From contig NZ_JAAUVN010000002.1 in NCBI RefSeq assembly GCF_012030425.1, positions 372,001 through 436,000 on the forward strand: a DNA stretch of 64,000 bases, written 5' to 3'. The stretch's first letter is position 1, and every line of letters begins with the position of its first letter. A program made the translations under genes and the position numbers. This document shows positions 16,944 to 26,774 of this stretch, piece after piece. The DNA is from Sphingobacterium sp. B16(2022). Lineage in GTDB: Bacteria > Bacteroidota > Bacteroidia > Sphingobacteriales > Sphingobacteriaceae. The notes beneath the pieces are model-generated. The model was not told where the DNA came from. It made no database searches and saw only the letters and a list, made by a program, of their open reading frames with translations.

Positions 16944-19919
16944 ATGAAAAGAATACAGATACTTTTATTTTTTATTATCCTTCATCATGCCTTACAGGCA
17001 AAGGTGAAGCCTTTAGGGCATTTTAATTTTGGGAAAGTAGGAAATGTAACCTATGCAATTGGGCCTGAAAAGGTGAAATCAAGGCAAGGGAATTTTACGT
17101 TGACACGAATAGATAGGCCCTTGTTTTATGCTGATGCACCTGCTGAAAAAGCACAGCAGGGTGAAGGAGCCATTTTATTTAATGGTAAAACTGATGGTTA
17201 TAGTATGTCATCTGGAATAGGAGTAGCTACAGAAAATTTTGTTTTTGAAGTCTGGGTAAAAGCAAAGGAAATAGATTCACAATCTGGTGAAATGAATATT
17301 GTCGCTTTGAACGGTACGACAAAAGAAGGTTATGGTTTTGCACAACGTGGGAAAAGCTGGGTGTTTATTTCAGCAGATAAAGGCACGACAAGTATTGGGA
17401 ATGCAGTCAAAGGTCAATGGATTCATCTAGCGGCCACATTACGGAATGGAGTTGGTGAACTTTGGATGAATGGAAAAAAAACAGGAAGCTTTAATGCGAC
17501 TAAAACAATAGCTCCTCATTTTTCAATTGCAATTTCTAATGAAGGAAAACAAGCTTTTATGGGAGAAGTCTATGAAGTAAGATGGAGTACTTTTGAGAAA
17601 CAGGGGTTCGATGAAGAATCTGATTTTTTAATCAATTATAAAAAGAAAAAAGAACGGGATAGAAGCAGAGATCTCTCTAGATTGACATTAATGAAAAATA
17701 TTCAAAAGCCTGGTCTAGGTAAGAGTGTGGTTAGTGAATTTGAAAATAAGAGCTACGGAATAGACTGGTTGATTGCTCCAGTAAAGCATGCTACAAATTT
17801 ATATATAAAAGAAAATAAAGATAATAAAACTGCTCAATTTCAATTGAATAATGGTTTAGTGTCGCGTACGTTTTATGTAGCTGATAACTTAGCATGTATA
17901 GGTTACAAGAATTTATCCAATCAGGCAGAATATGTCCGAGCAGTAAAACCGGAAGCGAGAGTTATGCTCGATAGTATCTGGTATGAGGTGGGTGGGCTCA
18001 AGGGGCAACCTGAAAAGTCTTATCTGATGGAAAGTTGGTTGTATGAAATGGAAACGGATGATCAAGCTTTTGAATTAGTCTCCATTGAAACAGCAGCTCC
18101 GTTGGAACGATACCCATGGCAACAAAAATACAATGCTGTAGCTACTGATTGGCCGGTAAAAGGACTTCGTTTGATATTGACTTTCAAACCTACCGAGCGA
18201 ATGGACATGGTTAAAAATATCGAAGTAAAAGTAAACTATGAGATTTATCAGGGACTTCCTGTTATCACCAAATGGGTTGAAGTTTTGAATAATAGTGATA
18301 ATTTGATTCGGTTGAATCAAATTGAAACAGAAGTTCTGGCCGTAAACCAAGATCAAATTAATCGTATTCATGTCGAAAGTGACTTTTCTTTCGCATTGGT
18401 CAATGCGAACTTAAAAGGTAGTGCGCTGATGCACTATCAAGGGGATAAAATTGAAGCTTATCAAGCTGGAGAATCCACAACGAAATGGGTCGTGGATCAA
18501 GAGTATAATACCTGGGCTACACACAATCAAGCAGAGGATGGCTTTTTAGATTTTCCACATCGTAATCTTTTAGTCAGCCATTTACCGATGGGACCCGATG
18601 TGGATATTTCGAATAAAGAATCATTCAAATCCTACCTGACATTTGAATTGCTACAAGACGCAGACGATCGGGAAAGGAAAAGTTTGGCGCACCGTCGTAT
18701 GTATAAAAAGTTGGCTCCTCAAACAACCGAATCGCTGATTACAGGTGGTATCACGTCGCATGATGAGAAGACGCTTAAAAATTTTATTGACCAGATGGGC
18801 GAATTGGGCATGGAAAGATTGGATATCCAGGCATGGCCGGGGATCAGTCATGATAATCTGGATGATAAATATGTAGCCTTATGGAAGGATATTGCCTCAT
18901 ATGCAAAAGGAAAAGGTATTGTGATGGGGGGATATGAGTTACAAGTAGCTTCTAGAGGACGTGGCGCGGAAGTAGATTGTGTTCATCCGGTTACTGGCAA
19001 ACCAGGCAGTCTTTTTGGACAGAGTGTGTGTATAGCGAGCGCTTGGAAAGATACCTATTATAAAAAGATGTGGGATTTTTATGATAAAACAGGGTTAAAG
19101 TCTTATACGATTGATGGGCCATATCATGGCGATCCATGCGCTTCTACTGTACATCCGCATCATCATGGTCTCTATGATTCACAATGGGAACAGTGGAAAA
19201 GTCAGGTAGCAGTACTGCATGAAGCACAAAGAAGAAATATGTATGCTGCTATTCCAGATTGGTATTTTTTAAATGGTCAATCGGCAACAGGTATGGGGTA
19301 TCGGGAAGCGAGTGCGAATTTGACTCCAGATCAGCAGATGCTGTTAGGAAGACAATATATTTATGACGGTACATGGCATAAACTGCCAACTATGGGGTGG
19401 ATTGGGATGCAATTGGTTGGATTCTATTCCAATGATCCAAAAATTGGCTTAGAACCGCTAGCTCAAAATTTGGATCGCTATGAACGACAATTAATGCAAT
19501 TTTTAGCAAGTGGCAGTCAATTTACCATTCGCGGTAATAGACTTTATGATACCCCTGAAACCAAAGCAATGGTATCAAAGAAGATTAACTGGTTTAAAAA
19601 ACACCGTGAAATATTAACTTCTGAAATTATTCATGTCAGCCGTCCAAATGGTCGCGACCTCGACTGCATGCTACATGTTAATCCGTTTATTAATGAAAAG
19701 GGTATGGTGATTTTCTTTAACCCAACGGATAAAACGATCAAGAAGGAGTTAAGACTTCCGCTGTATTATACTGGTATTAAAGGAAAGGCCATGTTTACCA
19801 ATGAAGAAGGTATCACGACGACAAAAGCTTTGGATGATAAAGCAGATATTGAGATGACCGTAGAGGTTAAACCGGGTGGTACAGCTTGGTATGTTATTGA
19901 AGATGCACAAAAGAAATAA
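16944..19919 (+). CDS. Secreted LamG-domain TIM-barrel putative glycoside hydrolase
   Basis: The protein is about 991 residues. A signal peptide (to about residue 19) is followed by a concanavalin/LamG-like fold at roughly residues 55-215 (GAILFNGKTDGYSM ... GQWIHLAATLRNGVGELWMNGKK). A beta-sandwich region comes next, then a C-terminal TIM barrel from about residue 590. The barrel contains LDIQAWPGISHDN and SYTIDGPYHGD, with Asp at codon 19113-19115 a plausible catalytic residue. The barrel resembles clan GH-D (alpha-galactosidase-like) enzymes but I cannot place it in a named family. ATG 16944 is preferred to the TTG at 16938. It begins an operon with three more putative enzymes (gaps 3, 24 and 26 bp). 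Confidence 0.7.
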   Translation: MKRIQILLFFIILHHALQAKVKPLGHFNFGKVGNVTYAIGPEKVKSRQGNFTLTRIDRPLFYADAPAEKAQQGEGAILFNGKTDGYSMSSGIGVATENFVFEVWVKAKEIDSQSGEMNIVALNGTTKEGYGFAQRGKSWVFISADKGTTSIGNAVKGQWIHLAATLRNGVGELWMNGKKTGSFNATKTIAPHFSIAISNEGKQAFMGEVYEVRWSTFEKQGFDEESDFLINYKKKKERDRSRDLSRLTLMKNIQKPGLGKSVVSEFENKSYGIDWLIAPVKHATNLYIKENKDNKTAQFQLNNGLVSRTFYVADNLACIGYKNLSNQAEYVRAVKPEARVMLDSIWYEVGGLKGQPEKSYLMESWLYEMETDDQAFELVSIETAAPLERYPWQQKYNAVATDWPVKGLRLILTFKPTERMDMVKNIEVKVNYEIYQGLPVITKWVEVLNNSDNLIRLNQIETEVLAVNQDQINRIHVESDFSFALVNANLKGSALMHYQGDKIEAYQAGESTTKWVVDQEYNTWATHNQAEDGFLDFPHRNLLVSHLPMGPDVDISNKESFKSYLTFELLQDADDRERKSLAHRRMYKKLAPQTTESLITGGITSHDEKTLKNFIDQMGELGMERLDIQAWPGISHDNLDDKYVALWKDIASYAKGKGIVMGGYELQVASRGRGAEVDCVHPVTGKPGSLFGQSVCIASAWKDTYYKKMWDFYDKTGLKSYTIDGPYHGDPCASTVHPHHHGLYDSQWEQWKSQVAVLHEAQRRNMYAAIPDWYFLNGQSATGMGYREASANLTPDQQMLLGRQYIYDGTWHKLPTMGWIGMQLVGFYSNDPKIGLEPLAQNLDRYERQLMQFLASGSQFTIRGNRLYDTPETKAMVSKKINWFKKHREILTSEIIHVSRPNGRDLDCMLHVNPFINEKGMVIFFNPTDKTIKKELRLPLYYTGIKGKAMFTNEEGITTTKALDDKADIEMTVEVKPGGTAWYVIEDAQKK

Positions 19920-19922
19920 CCA

Positions 19923-22157
19923 ATGAAAATAAGTGAAGTAGTAGCAATAGCCTGCGGATGTTTAATCTCCATATCTGTTTCTGGGCAAGATTGGTTGCCT
20001 GAGAAAAGAGATAGTCAAGTAAAATTACGTTTGCTGGACTGCCAGTATGATAAAGCAAAATTAGTAAAGAGCCAAGTGATCGGATCAAATTCGGATAACT
20101 GGGAGGTTAAGCAGACAGTAGAAACCATAAAAGATGGTGAGGAATCGATCTATCGGTTTACTTTTAAAGCTAAAAGAACAATGGACAATGTTGGTGTTGC
20201 GGTAGCTTTTGATGAATACGATTGGAACAGCGACAATTTTGTGATGATACCAGCAGTGGTTTATAACGGAAATAGACAACGCATTGTTAATCGGGAATAT
20301 GCAACAGGATTGGATAAGTCGGATTATTTTAGAAAAGATCTGGCATTGACATCTAATCCGATTCCACAGCTTTCTCCTGAATTTGGGGCTAAATCCCGCA
20401 TCGAAGTTAATGTGAGCAACACAGCAACGCCTATGATCGCTTATTTGAACAGAAATATAGGAAAGGGGACTTTCTTATTTACAGATCAAGGTATAAATTG
20501 GAAAGGGGAAGTGAAAGATCATGCCTTGATTATTGAAGAGAGTTTAGATCGTCGTGTGGCTAGCTTCATTATCAGTGCACCTGGAGTAAGGGAAAAGAAA
20601 CCTGAATTTATTGGTTTTAGTGAAAGTCCGGATCGAGGGGTGTCTGTCACCGCTGGTGAGGAAATTACGATTCGAGTGACAAAGATTAATTTTCAAAGCC
20701 AAGATGTTGCGACATTATATAATCGTTTTATGCGTGAAAGAAAGGCACATGTGACAGCGGAAAAACCAAGAAATCTGATGCCGATGAGTGAGGTACTCCT
20801 CAAGATGGCGAAAAATATCGATGAGCGTTATTACGTTGGTGATGGTGTTGCTTTTTATTGTCCAGAAAATGCAAATTGGATGTCCTATGGATGGGTCGGT
20901 GGTTTGATGAATACCTATCCCATGTTAGCACAAGGTGATAAAGAACATTTGGAAAAAGTGAAGAATACATTTGATTTTGCTCTTCCCCAAGGTAAAGGTA
21001 AAAGCGGATATTACTATGATGTCCTTGGTGCCGACGGAAAAGTCATAAACCGCGATGCAGCGAAGTGGATTCCTGGAATCGGATTGACCCGAAAAAATGC
21101 AGATATCTTGTACTGGATGATCAAACAGTTTATGTTGCTGGAGAAACAGGGGAGATCCAATGCGATTTCAGATGAATGGAAAATGAATATTCGACAGCTT
21201 GCTGATGCTTTTGTAAAAACCTGGAAAGAAGAGGGGACATGGGGTAATTATTTTGCTATTGAATCGGGAAAGGTAGCTGCATATAACACAACGGGGGGTG
21301 CTATGGCAGTAGGTGGCCTAGCACTTGCTTCGTTGTATTTTAATGTTCCAGAATATTTGGAAGTAGCTCACTTGGCAGCCAAGGACTATTACGATGGTTT
21401 TGCTTTGGTCGGTTTTACTTCTGGTGCTTGTGGAGATATCCTTCAAAATGCTGATTCAGAAACTGCTATTGCACTGACGACATCTTTAATGACGATGTAT
21501 GAAGTGACAGGTGAAGAGAAATATCTGGATCAGACAAAACAATTGGCAGATTACACAGCATCATGGACGGTTTCATTTCCGTATCGTCTTCCAAAAAATA
21601 CAGCATTAGCAAAGTTAGGAGCAAATTTAACTGGAGCTATTTGGGCCAGTACACAGAATAAGCATGGTGCTCCGGGATTTTGTACCCAATCTGGTGATGT
21701 GCTTTTTAAACTGTACCGTAAAACACAAGATACGCTATATGCAGATTTTATACGAGATGTTATTCATGCCCATGCAGAGGGAATACAGCCCAATGGAAAG
21801 ATTACAGAACGGTTGACTTACTGTGACGCGGATAGTCGTGGTTCACGTGGGGATGGAGGTCAAACAGGTTGGAATGAGACAAATGGAGCCTTAATGGCTT
21901 TGGAAATACCTGGAATATATATACGTAAAGATCTAGGAACGGTTTATACATTTGATCATGTTGTTGTTAAGGAGATCAAGAAAACGAAAGTTGGTATGAC
22001 ATTGACAATTTTTAATCCAACGACATTCGATGCAACAGTAACGCTATTAACAGAAGATAAGCAACAGGCTTCGACACCTTTGGGTGAAAATGCTTTTTTG
22101 GATTGGAAGAATAGGGTAACCATTAAAGCAGGCAAGTCTGCGACAGTAAAAATTTAG
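19923..22157 (+). CDS. Secreted alpha/alpha-barrel (six-hairpin-like) putative glycosidase
   Basis: This 744-residue protein has a signal peptide (cleavage likely after VSGQ) and an N-terminal beta-sandwich-like half. The C-terminal half (about residues 290-680) consists of helical hairpins such as NADILYWMIKQFMLLEKQG, TTGGAMAVGGLALASLYF and DSETAIALTTSLMTMYEVTGEEKYL. This pattern is typical of (alpha/alpha)6 glycosidases and lyases. I do not recognise a specific family or assured catalytic pair. It starts 3 bp after the LamG/TIM-barrel gene and is followed by a third enzyme, so it acts in the same glycan-degrading operon. Confidence 0.6.
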   Translation: MKISEVVAIACGCLISISVSGQDWLPEKRDSQVKLRLLDCQYDKAKLVKSQVIGSNSDNWEVKQTVETIKDGEESIYRFTFKAKRTMDNVGVAVAFDEYDWNSDNFVMIPAVVYNGNRQRIVNREYATGLDKSDYFRKDLALTSNPIPQLSPEFGAKSRIEVNVSNTATPMIAYLNRNIGKGTFLFTDQGINWKGEVKDHALIIEESLDRRVASFIISAPGVREKKPEFIGFSESPDRGVSVTAGEEITIRVTKINFQSQDVATLYNRFMRERKAHVTAEKPRNLMPMSEVLLKMAKNIDERYYVGDGVAFYCPENANWMSYGWVGGLMNTYPMLAQGDKEHLEKVKNTFDFALPQGKGKSGYYYDVLGADGKVINRDAAKWIPGIGLTRKNADILYWMIKQFMLLEKQGRSNAISDEWKMNIRQLADAFVKTWKEEGTWGNYFAIESGKVAAYNTTGGAMAVGGLALASLYFNVPEYLEVAHLAAKDYYDGFALVGFTSGACGDILQNADSETAIALTTSLMTMYEVTGEEKYLDQTKQLADYTASWTVSFPYRLPKNTALAKLGANLTGAIWASTQNKHGAPGFCTQSGDVLFKLYRKTQDTLYADFIRDVIHAHAEGIQPNGKITERLTYCDADSRGSRGDGGQTGWNETNGALMALEIPGIYIRKDLGTVYTFDHVVVKEIKKTKVGMTLTIFNPTTFDATVTLLTEDKQQASTPLGENAFLDWKNRVTIKAGKSATVKI

Positions 22158-22181
22158 TAAATTCAACTTATAAAATAATTG

Positions 22182-24473
22182 ATGATGTACGTAAATAAGA
22201 ATTTTTTGAAATGTTGTAGTTTGTTTCTGCTTTTGGTGGGAATCGGAAATACTTTGCAGGCACAAACTGTTTTGCAGACTGCATATTTTAAGATTGCGAT
22301 AGATGGAAAGGGGTATATAACCAGTATGCAGAACATAACAAAACGGCCTTTCAGAGAGTTTAGTCCTGCGGACAAACCTTCACCTTTGATGACTCTTTAT
22401 AATGCAAAAAAAAGAGTTTATTCTTATCCCGAAAAAGCGGTCTATTCGAAAAGTGAAAAAATTATTACAGTAGCCTATTCGAATGGATCTTCTGCTAGGA
22501 TTCGTATTGAACCGCATGCAAAATATTTTAAAATGAAGTTGCTGTCTTTGACAAATTCACAAGATATTGAAGCGATTCAATGGGGTTCATACCATACAAA
22601 TATCACGAACCTGATGGGAGAGATTATTGGTGTGAGCCGAGATACCAGTGTTTCGGTAAATTACGCCATTGGTATGCTTGCCCTTAATGATAATACCATT
22701 GGCGGTACTGCTGACATTCAGGGTGATGCTGCTCCATTTCAATACATCATTCATTCACCAGATTATAAGCGGTTTCCGTTGCCTGCCCATTTGCATGAAG
22801 GACAGGTTTTTACCCTTGGGGGGGATGGTGTTAATGATGTTGCATTTTATGGACATAAAGAACCTTACTACCGAATTTTATATGGAAATGCTGCTGAGGT
22901 AGATAAAAATGGTCGGATTTCGATTACCTATCAATCTAGAGATAGAAGAAGTCCACGTGAAGTTTATTTTTCATTGATCCCGAATATGGCGATCAATACT
23001 CCTAATCACCTACAGGTACAACCTTTACCTGGTGTAGATTATATCGGATCTTCCATTGCTTTTTGGGGAAGTCCAGATAGCACAGCATTAATGGATGTTG
23101 TTCAGAATATTGTCAAAGCCGAAGGTTTGCCTTATCCAACTGTAAACGGTAAATGGATAAAAGATCCTGCGGCCTATGTACCAGATGTGCTGACTGAAGG
23201 AGGACAATATGATCATATGATTGACTACACGCATAAATTGGGTTTTAAAGCAATTAGTTTATATGATCAGGGCTTCGTTAGGCCGGATCGTGGAAATTTG
23301 GGCTACTTAGATGGACGAAATTTTGAAAAGAAACCTTTGAAATTGGCGAGTGGAAATCTATCTCATAAAGAATTTTCTGATTTGGCGAAGAAGTATAATA
23401 TCGTGATCGGAAGAACTCCTATTACTAATTCTTTAGCCCCTGGAACGAAAGATGCTAGCCCCATTCCTAGCGATAGCATATGGTACCAACAGAAACGTTT
23501 ATTAGCGAAGAATATTGATGCAGTCGATACGCTGCTATATGTCAACGATCCGACGCATTTGCAGGAAATTGGAAGTTGGGAAGGCCATTCAAAGAGCTTG
23601 AACATTATTAAAATTGGTAAAGAGCTTATTCATTATCTAGGTGTGTCGGATAAGGCTCCATATCGATTGTTGAATGTTAAGAGAGGATATTGGGATACAA
23701 AAGCGACTTCACATCAGGCGCTTGATACACTTTATAAACTGCAGGTAACGATTAACTATGGGTATGACGGACTGATTCCGAATATGCAATTGCAGGATAA
23801 GATTGCCGAGTATTATGCTGATTTAGCCAATATTAATGGATTGGGGTATTATGATTTTGATGGTCAAGAGTTTTTATTTAACAACGGGCATGGGTATTAT
23901 TCTACCAAAAGGTTTTTCCGAAAAATGTTTGAGAAAGCTAAGGTGCACGGTATAGCTGATATCCGTTTTACTGGTGCTACCCTTTCGGAAGGCTCTTGGC
24001 ACTATCAAAGTATCTGGAATGTAGGTGGGGGTAAGAATCTGTATGATGCTGAGACACGAGAATGGGGCAGTGCCACAAGTCAGGGTAAAGATCTAAGAGA
24101 TGTTTCTTATGCTAATTATTTTCCTGTGGGAATGGGAGGTAACTTTCCGATTACAGAAAAATCAAAAGTAGAAGAGTATGAACATATTCAGGCAATGGCT
24201 GTTGGTACTGGTGCCACATATAGCCTCAAATTAAATCAGAAAAATGTAGAAAGTTGCCCGCAGAAAGATCAGATTTTTAAAGTGATCCGTACTTGGGAAA
24301 ATGCGCGTGCTGCAAATGCTTTTCCAAGATGGGTAAAACAACATCTTGTCGATCCGACCCAGAGTTTTAGATTGGAAGAGTTGGATACAAATAACTGGAA
24401 TCTATATCGTGTCAACCACAAAACTTCAGGGAGACAATTAATAGCAAAGTTGACTAGGGCTACGGGATATTAA
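22182..24473 (+). CDS. Secreted putative TIM-barrel glycosidase, paralogue of 36723-39137
   Basis: This protein of about 763 residues has a signal peptide ending near LQAQ. It is clearly paralogous to the product of 36723-39137. Shared blocks are IDGKGYI near the N-terminus, MGEIIGVS...IGG, the KRGYWDTKATSH...LYKL block, QLQDKIAEYYADL and a barrel strand ending YYDFDG. The Asp in that last motif (residue 560 from this start) aligns with D486 of the paralogue and is a candidate catalytic residue. The partial gene at 1-540 is a third member. I cannot assign the family to a known activity. ATG 22182 (or 22185) is preferred to the upstream TTG. The GH120-like gene follows 26 bp downstream. Confidence 0.65.
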   Translation: MMYVNKNFLKCCSLFLLLVGIGNTLQAQTVLQTAYFKIAIDGKGYITSMQNITKRPFREFSPADKPSPLMTLYNAKKRVYSYPEKAVYSKSEKIITVAYSNGSSARIRIEPHAKYFKMKLLSLTNSQDIEAIQWGSYHTNITNLMGEIIGVSRDTSVSVNYAIGMLALNDNTIGGTADIQGDAAPFQYIIHSPDYKRFPLPAHLHEGQVFTLGGDGVNDVAFYGHKEPYYRILYGNAAEVDKNGRISITYQSRDRRSPREVYFSLIPNMAINTPNHLQVQPLPGVDYIGSSIAFWGSPDSTALMDVVQNIVKAEGLPYPTVNGKWIKDPAAYVPDVLTEGGQYDHMIDYTHKLGFKAISLYDQGFVRPDRGNLGYLDGRNFEKKPLKLASGNLSHKEFSDLAKKYNIVIGRTPITNSLAPGTKDASPIPSDSIWYQQKRLLAKNIDAVDTLLYVNDPTHLQEIGSWEGHSKSLNIIKIGKELIHYLGVSDKAPYRLLNVKRGYWDTKATSHQALDTLYKLQVTINYGYDGLIPNMQLQDKIAEYYADLANINGLGYYDFDGQEFLFNNGHGYYSTKRFFRKMFEKAKVHGIADIRFTGATLSEGSWHYQSIWNVGGGKNLYDAETREWGSATSQGKDLRDVSYANYFPVGMGGNFPITEKSKVEEYEHIQAMAVGTGATYSLKLNQKNVESCPQKDQIFKVIRTWENARAANAFPRWVKQHLVDPTQSFRLEELDTNNWNLYRVNHKTSGRQLIAKLTRATGY

Positions 24474-24499
24474 GATATCTAAATTTTAAAACAAAAAAA

Positions 24500-26419
24500 T
24501 TGAAATATAAATACTTGATCGTACTGTTGCTATTCGGATTGAATGGCACAGCACAAACAGGAATACAAGTAAAAGAGTATCACGTTGCGCAATCGGGTAA
24601 TGATGCGAACAATGGAAATAATACAAAGCCTTTTAAGACGATAATGGCCGCAGCTCAAAAGGCGATGCCCGGCGATATCATTACGATACATGAAGGGATT
24701 TATAGGGAGCAGATAACTCCACCTCGTGGAGGAAATTCCAATCAGGAGCGAATCGTTTATAGAGCGGCTTCTGGAGAAAAAGTTATTATTAAAGGCTCTG
24801 AAATTGTAAAAGGATGGAAACTAATCGGGAATGATACGTGGGAAGTAAAGGTGTCAAATAGGATATTTGGGAAATTTAACCCTTTTCGGGATCAAATTAA
24901 AGGCGATTGGTTCTGGCCAACGCCTAAAGAACGTAAATATCATACAGGTGCTGTGTATCTCAATGGACACTGGTTGATGGAAGCTGCTGAAAAACAAGAG
25001 GTCTTGAAAGGGGTAGATGACAAAAATCCTTTGTGGTGGGCTGAGGTTGATTCATTGACGACGACCATTTGGGCGCAGTTTAAAGATATTGATCCAAATC
25101 AGGAAACAATTGAAGTTAATGTACGTCAAACGTTATTCTATCCGGATAAGCCATTTGTGAATTATATTACGGTAAGTGGCTTAATTATGGAACATGCGGC
25201 GACAAATTGGGCCCCACCAACTGCAGAGCAAATTGGATTAATTGGAACGCACTGGAGTAAAGGTTGGATTATTGAAAATAATGATATCCGCTATTCTAAA
25301 TGTGTAGGTATTACTTTAGGTAAGTATGGTGATGAATACGATAATAATATGACTGAATCTGCTGAGGGCTATGTAGGGACAATAAAGAGGGCTTTAAATT
25401 TTGGTTGGAATAAGAGTACAATAGGTGAACATGTGGTTCGGAATAATACCATTGCGCATTGTGAACAAGCAGGAATTGTAGGAAGCATGGGGTGTTCTTT
25501 CAGTAGAATAGAAAATAATGTCATTCATGATATTCATATAAAACGCTTATTTACGGGAGCCGAGATGGCGGGTATCAAATTTCATGGTGCTGTTGATACG
25601 AAGATTTCTGGCAATCGAATCTATAGAACTGATAAAGCGATTTGGTTGGATTGGATGGCGCAAGGGGCTCAGGTAGCGGGCAACCTAATGTATGAAAATG
25701 ATCTCGATGTGTTTTTAGAGGTTACGCATGGCCCCATGTTACTCGCAAATAATATCATGCTTTCGAATAAAAGTTTATTGATGAATGCTCAGGGAGCAGC
25801 GTTTGTTCATAATTTATTTGCCGGAGGTATGGATGTGATCAATTACGATAGTCGTTTGACACCTTATCAAAAACCACACGTTACGGATCTAGAAGCATTG
25901 GAGGATAATCCAGGTGGTGATGTGCAATTTTTGAATAATCTCTTCGTCCAAGGCGCAGATGTAAGTCAATATAGTAAAGCATTTTTGCCTGTTTTATTGA
26001 ATGGAAATGTATATACAAAAGGTTCTGTTCTTGTAACTCCTGATTCAAAGAATGAAAAACTCGGTGAAATGAATACAGAAGGTAAAAACAAGATGAAAGG
26101 TTATAAGATCAGGAATGCGGTGGAAAAGAATGCTTTAATGGATACCAGTTTTGTTGTTGGAGCAAAATTGAGCAAAGTTGAGAATCAGATATTTCTTGAA
26201 TTGACTCTTAATGATAAATGGTTAAATCAAAAGCGTAATATGGTTACCTCGCAAAATCTAAATAAGACGGTGATTTCGAATCTACCATTCGAAAATCCGG
26301 ATGGTACGCATATTCGAATGGATCTTGATTATTTGGGAATGAAACGAAATAGAGCCAACCCTGCTCCGGGACCTTTTGAAATCAAAAAAAATGGAAAATC
26401 TCTAATTAAAGTTTGGTAG
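24500..26419 (+). CDS. GH120-family beta-xylosidase-like right-handed beta-helix protein
   Basis: The protein has 639 residues. The signal peptide is followed by a right-handed parallel beta-helix with the signature sequences of GH120 beta-xylosidases (e.g. Thermoanaerobacterium XylC): HEGIYREQITP, KVIIKGSE, FNPFRD, and HAATNWAPPTAEQ-x-GLIG-x-x-WSKGW. Asp384 (IWLDWMAQG) and Glu407 (VFLEVTHGP) are 23 residues apart, the same spacing as the catalytic nucleophile and acid/base I recall for XylC (382/405). It should release xylose from non-reducing ends, presumably in the periplasm. The start is TTG at 24500; no ATG would keep the signal peptide. It ends the operon led by 16944, and xylB/xylA lie 2.3 kb downstream. 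Confidence 0.82.
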   Translation: MKYKYLIVLLLFGLNGTAQTGIQVKEYHVAQSGNDANNGNNTKPFKTIMAAAQKAMPGDIITIHEGIYREQITPPRGGNSNQERIVYRAASGEKVIIKGSEIVKGWKLIGNDTWEVKVSNRIFGKFNPFRDQIKGDWFWPTPKERKYHTGAVYLNGHWLMEAAEKQEVLKGVDDKNPLWWAEVDSLTTTIWAQFKDIDPNQETIEVNVRQTLFYPDKPFVNYITVSGLIMEHAATNWAPPTAEQIGLIGTHWSKGWIIENNDIRYSKCVGITLGKYGDEYDNNMTESAEGYVGTIKRALNFGWNKSTIGEHVVRNNTIAHCEQAGIVGSMGCSFSRIENNVIHDIHIKRLFTGAEMAGIKFHGAVDTKISGNRIYRTDKAIWLDWMAQGAQVAGNLMYENDLDVFLEVTHGPMLLANNIMLSNKSLLMNAQGAAFVHNLFAGGMDVINYDSRLTPYQKPHVTDLEALEDNPGGDVQFLNNLFVQGADVSQYSKAFLPVLLNGNVYTKGSVLVTPDSKNEKLGEMNTEGKNKMKGYKIRNAVEKNALMDTSFVVGAKLSKVENQIFLELTLNDKWLNQKRNMVTSQNLNKTVISNLPFENPDGTHIRMDLDYLGMKRNRANPAPGPFEIKKNGKSLIKVW

Positions 26420-26774
26420 TATGTGTTTGATAAATTGGATGCTTACAAAAGTTGGCGGGATTTAATTCTATTTTTTACTCAATGATTATCTAAAATAGAA
26501 CAATAAATTTCTAGGAATCGGTTATTGCGTTCGTCATAGTAACACCTATATTTTTTATTTCGAACGAATTTAGGTTGATGTAAGAATTTTGTCATGAATA
26601 CTGATGTTATAAAACAGCTCCTATTGAATACGTTTTGATAAGGAAGATTTTATCTAAAGAATCTATACTGTAACTTTTTTTAAGTAGACAAGTAGTTCGC
26701 TTTTTTAATAAAAAAGAAATGTATTTTTAAATCATTATAAATCAACCGTAAAAATTATTTATTTAACAATTATT
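26420..26774. other. Intergenic region upstream of the GH29 locus
   Basis: This is a 355-bp AT-rich non-coding stretch. TAAAATAGAACAATAAA at about 26491 faintly resembles the start of shared element copy C, but it lacks the CATTA core. No strong terminator or promoter was found. Confidence 0.45.

Noticed and set aside
26491..26545. Element-like TAAAATAG sequence before the GH29 frame
   Set aside because: The CATTA core is missing and the far block does not match at the 48-bp offset.
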